A stretch of 64,000 nucleotides of DNA from Erythroxylum novogranatense (lineage: Eukaryota > Streptophyta > Magnoliopsida > Malpighiales > Erythroxylaceae), in the NCBI GenBank assembly GCA_029891385.1, contig CM057225.1:73565387-73629386 (forward strand), given 5' to 3'. The translations under genes and the position numbers were made by a program. Below the pieces are notes generated by a model. That model saw only the letters and a program-made list of their open reading frames with translations, made no database searches and had not been told where the DNA came from. Positions within the stretch are counted from its first letter, which is position 1, and each line of letters starts with the position of its first letter. Of this stretch, positions 61,663 through 64,000 are shown in pieces.

Positions 61663-62727
61663 TGACACTATAAAGCCCTAAATTATACCATGGTTGAAAT
61701 GTTACATATTCATGAAAGTAAGTGTGATAGGTTTTGAAATTGTGAATTGCATATGTTTTGAATTTTGGCATGATCTTGAATTTTAGTTAATGCATCATAC
61801 TTCGTGAGTTGGAATTAATTGATACCATTAGAAAATTGATGTATTAAAATGTACATTTGGACTAGGAAAAAGTGTCAAGTGGTAAGACAAGTTGGTTCAA
61901 AAAAAATTAGAATGACTAAGCCTATACTTTGAATGGCATTTGGCAGCATTGGCTGAGTGACAACTGGCCTAATTGAATTGTGACATTTGGCAGCCACACA
62001 TGAATACATGTAGATGGCTTCATTGAAGGACAAGTAGCTTACTTTTAAGTGTGACATATGGCTTGATTAAATCAAGAACACCTAGCATCTAAAGAGTTAG
62101 GTAGGTGGTGAATCATCCATCATTCTTGATGTTTCTATCTTCTCTCTTCACTTTGCTCTTCACCACCGAAACCTCTCACTTCCTCTCAACTATTTGTGTT
62201 TTTGCTTTATTTTGGTTCATCAATGCTTAAGAATCCTTGCATGATATTGCATCAAGAAAGCTACTTAATAGTACCTTCTATGTTGTTATCATTCTAGTGC
62301 TAAGATCAACCTACGTCTACCTTGATTTTGGAAATGTGTTGGTTGCATAAAGGGTTGGATTACTTGGTTCTTTGAAGAAGGAACTTGAAGTTAATTATGT
62401 AAATGAATTCTAAACTTAATAGCATGTATTAATACAAGTTTTATGATAATTGAATTGGCATAAAATATGTGTTATGATGATGATAATTCAGTGCTGAAAA
62501 ATGATCCTTATTTAACAAATTTTGTTTTTGTCTTGATATATATAAGATAATGATTTGTGAGTTGTCTAATGAATGATTTTTTAATTGAGTTTGGACATGA
62601 ATTTGATAAGGGATTGAAGCATGAATAAGGTAGAATTGAAGTGAAATTGATAGACTTTGGTGAAGGTGTATTGGATGGAGTATGAAGGAGTAAAATTTGG
62701 AAGCAAAATGAAGGTTGTGGTTGAGTG
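61663..62727 (+). other. Unassigned LTR-like segment in opposite orientation
   Basis: No ORF is supported. Text such as GACATTTGGCAGCCACACATG and CACCGAAACCTCTCAC resembles the transcript-start half of these long LTRs read on the plus strand, and TGTGACAC at about 61661 could be its start. The right side is cut by the LTR at 62728. It may be a piece of a plus-oriented relative of the families around it. Confidence 0.4.
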
Positions 62728-64000
62728 TGTAGCACCCCACTCTCACGAGACACGTGCCCGACATCCTTAGTAATATTTGAGTACGTGGCCCACGATGATG
62801 ACATGCTAGAGCACTCGAATAGTCAAAAACTCAGTACAATTTTTTTTCCAAAACAAAGCAATGCACACGTATGCGGGAATCAATTATAAAATTGGCCACA
62901 CTTTATTTCATAAATATTTGCGTTAACAACATTTCAACCATTACATAAATCATCAAAATTTCACTTTCCACTTGAGCCCATTACTGAGACAAAAACACTT
63001 ATAATCATAATATTAGTGCGCTTCATAATCAATTACAAACCATTTCACTTTGGAAAGTTATCACAAATAGAAATCTTCAAATATACATGTTACAATAATT
63101 GCGAAAGACTCAAATCGATATAAAAATAAGAAAATACAAGTGCAGATGCAAACTGATCCCGACCTCTATCCTTTACTTGTATGCTGTAAGGATACTCTCA
63201 TTTGTCTAACGGGGTATTCTTCTAATCCTGAAAAATATTTGCAAATTTTGGGTAAGTTTTGCAAACTCAATGAGTGACCATCATCGATGGCTCACCCAGT
63301 CACATAAAACATAATTCACCTTTCACATATTTCACATTTCACATTCAATTTTACACTTCACATTCAATACATTTAATCATTCATTTTATGCATATGTAGT
63401 GCACATGAGACTCACTTTCTATTTGTTACTTTGTTATGATCAAGTGCCTAAACTGTCCCATATAGGGCTTATTGATAACTGTCCCTTATAGGGCTCATTA
63501 AAAATTGTCCCATATAGGCTCATTAAAAACTGTCCCATATAGGGCTCATTAAACGTTGAGCCTGAGGCTCTGATTCACTTTTGAGCTCGAAGCTTATTTT
63601 CACTCGTTGAGCTTTAAGCTCTGATTGATGGCTACCCTGGTCACAACTCTCATTATGTTTCATGCATTCATGAAATGAAATTCTTCCGTTACATTTGCAT
63701 GATCCACATTCACTTACTTTCACATATCATCGGACCGTAGTCCGGCATTCAACATTAAGTTGAGAATCATACTTTCACTTACATGCAAATATGCATTCAG
63801 AACATATTTAACAATCACATTAAGTACACTTAGTTCATCTCATTCACATACAAGCAGCACTTCAATATCTCATCAATCATCACAATCATCGGACCTTCTG
63901 TCCGAAATCCAACACGATCAATCTCATTCATACAATCATTTAGTAGTTAATCAATATCAAAATTAACACAAAACAAACAATGAAATGAGATCATCTAGGT
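62728..64000 (-). repeat. Partial long LTR, cut by the window end
   Basis: Begins TGTAGCACCCCACTC, matching the start of the LARD LTR (TGTAGCATCTCACTC), and shares CATGCTAGAGCA and the layout that follows. A hairpin cluster lies at about 63445-63620: several CCC-ATATA-GGG-type units, GAGCC-TGA-GGCTC, GAGCT-CGA-AGCTT and GAGCT-TTA-AGCTC. No primer site precedes it, so 62728 is an outer element end or a solo LTR end. The rest lies beyond the window. Confidence 0.75.

Overview
The window is a repeat-rich stretch of a flowering-plant nuclear genome, most likely a eudicot. It has one clear host gene, an intron-containing bHLH transcription factor of the ICE1/SCREAM family, surrounded by nested LTR retrotransposons, two LINE pseudogenes, a hAT transposon and a MITE. 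Several LTR elements carry the plant initiator-tRNA-Met primer site (TGGTATCAGAGC or variants). AT-rich microsatellites fill the gaps.

Layout. 1-4058: AT-rich non-coding DNA with a 183-bp tandem duplication, an outward-facing pair of primer sites around a palindrome (1286-1403) and an (ATT)n run. 4064-25988: a Ty3/gypsy element of the Tat/Retand type on the minus strand. It has 435/437-bp LTRs, target duplication ATACC, a gag-protease-RT-RNase H-integrase region, a tandem repeat array and an antisense extra ORF. That ORF is interrupted by an 11.6-kb large retrotransposon derivative (LARD; 6511-18142) with about 4.1-kb LTRs and target duplication AAGTG. 25994-28092: ATT-rich spacer. 28093-31613: the ICE1-like gene, minus strand, four exons, 534 codons, with a MITE in intron 3. 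33292-36703: a broken hAT transposon with an 8-bp target duplication. 37223-47056: two degenerate minus-strand LINEs, the second split by a 3.16-kb solo LTR (43540-46697). 47057-48430: a decayed plus-strand Ty1/copia fragment holding a 117-bp mini-LTR. 48431-61657: remnant of another LTR element (TGTTGG...CCAACA, target duplication GTTTG), itself hosting a structurally complete Ty1/copia element (49606-59289, 1.84-kb LTRs, target duplication GCAGC). 62728-64000: start of a further long LTR cut by the window edge.

Interaction. The transposons are not a coordinated gene set; they form a layered insertion record, and target duplications let the order be read. The host gene would encode a nuclear transcription factor for cold response and stomatal development.

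Most notable signals: clusters of short hairpins at about the same place (roughly 550-900 bp from the LTR 3' end) in four different long LTRs, one with a 71-bp near-perfect palindrome; eight perfect AAGTCGACTT palindromes in the copia leader; a 117-bp LTR-like element with intact ends and target duplication; and a changed MAPK-docking (KRAAM-type) motif in the ICE1-like protein. Differences between paired LTRs cluster at CAG/CTG sites and may partly be sequencing artefact, so some frameshifts should be treated with caution.
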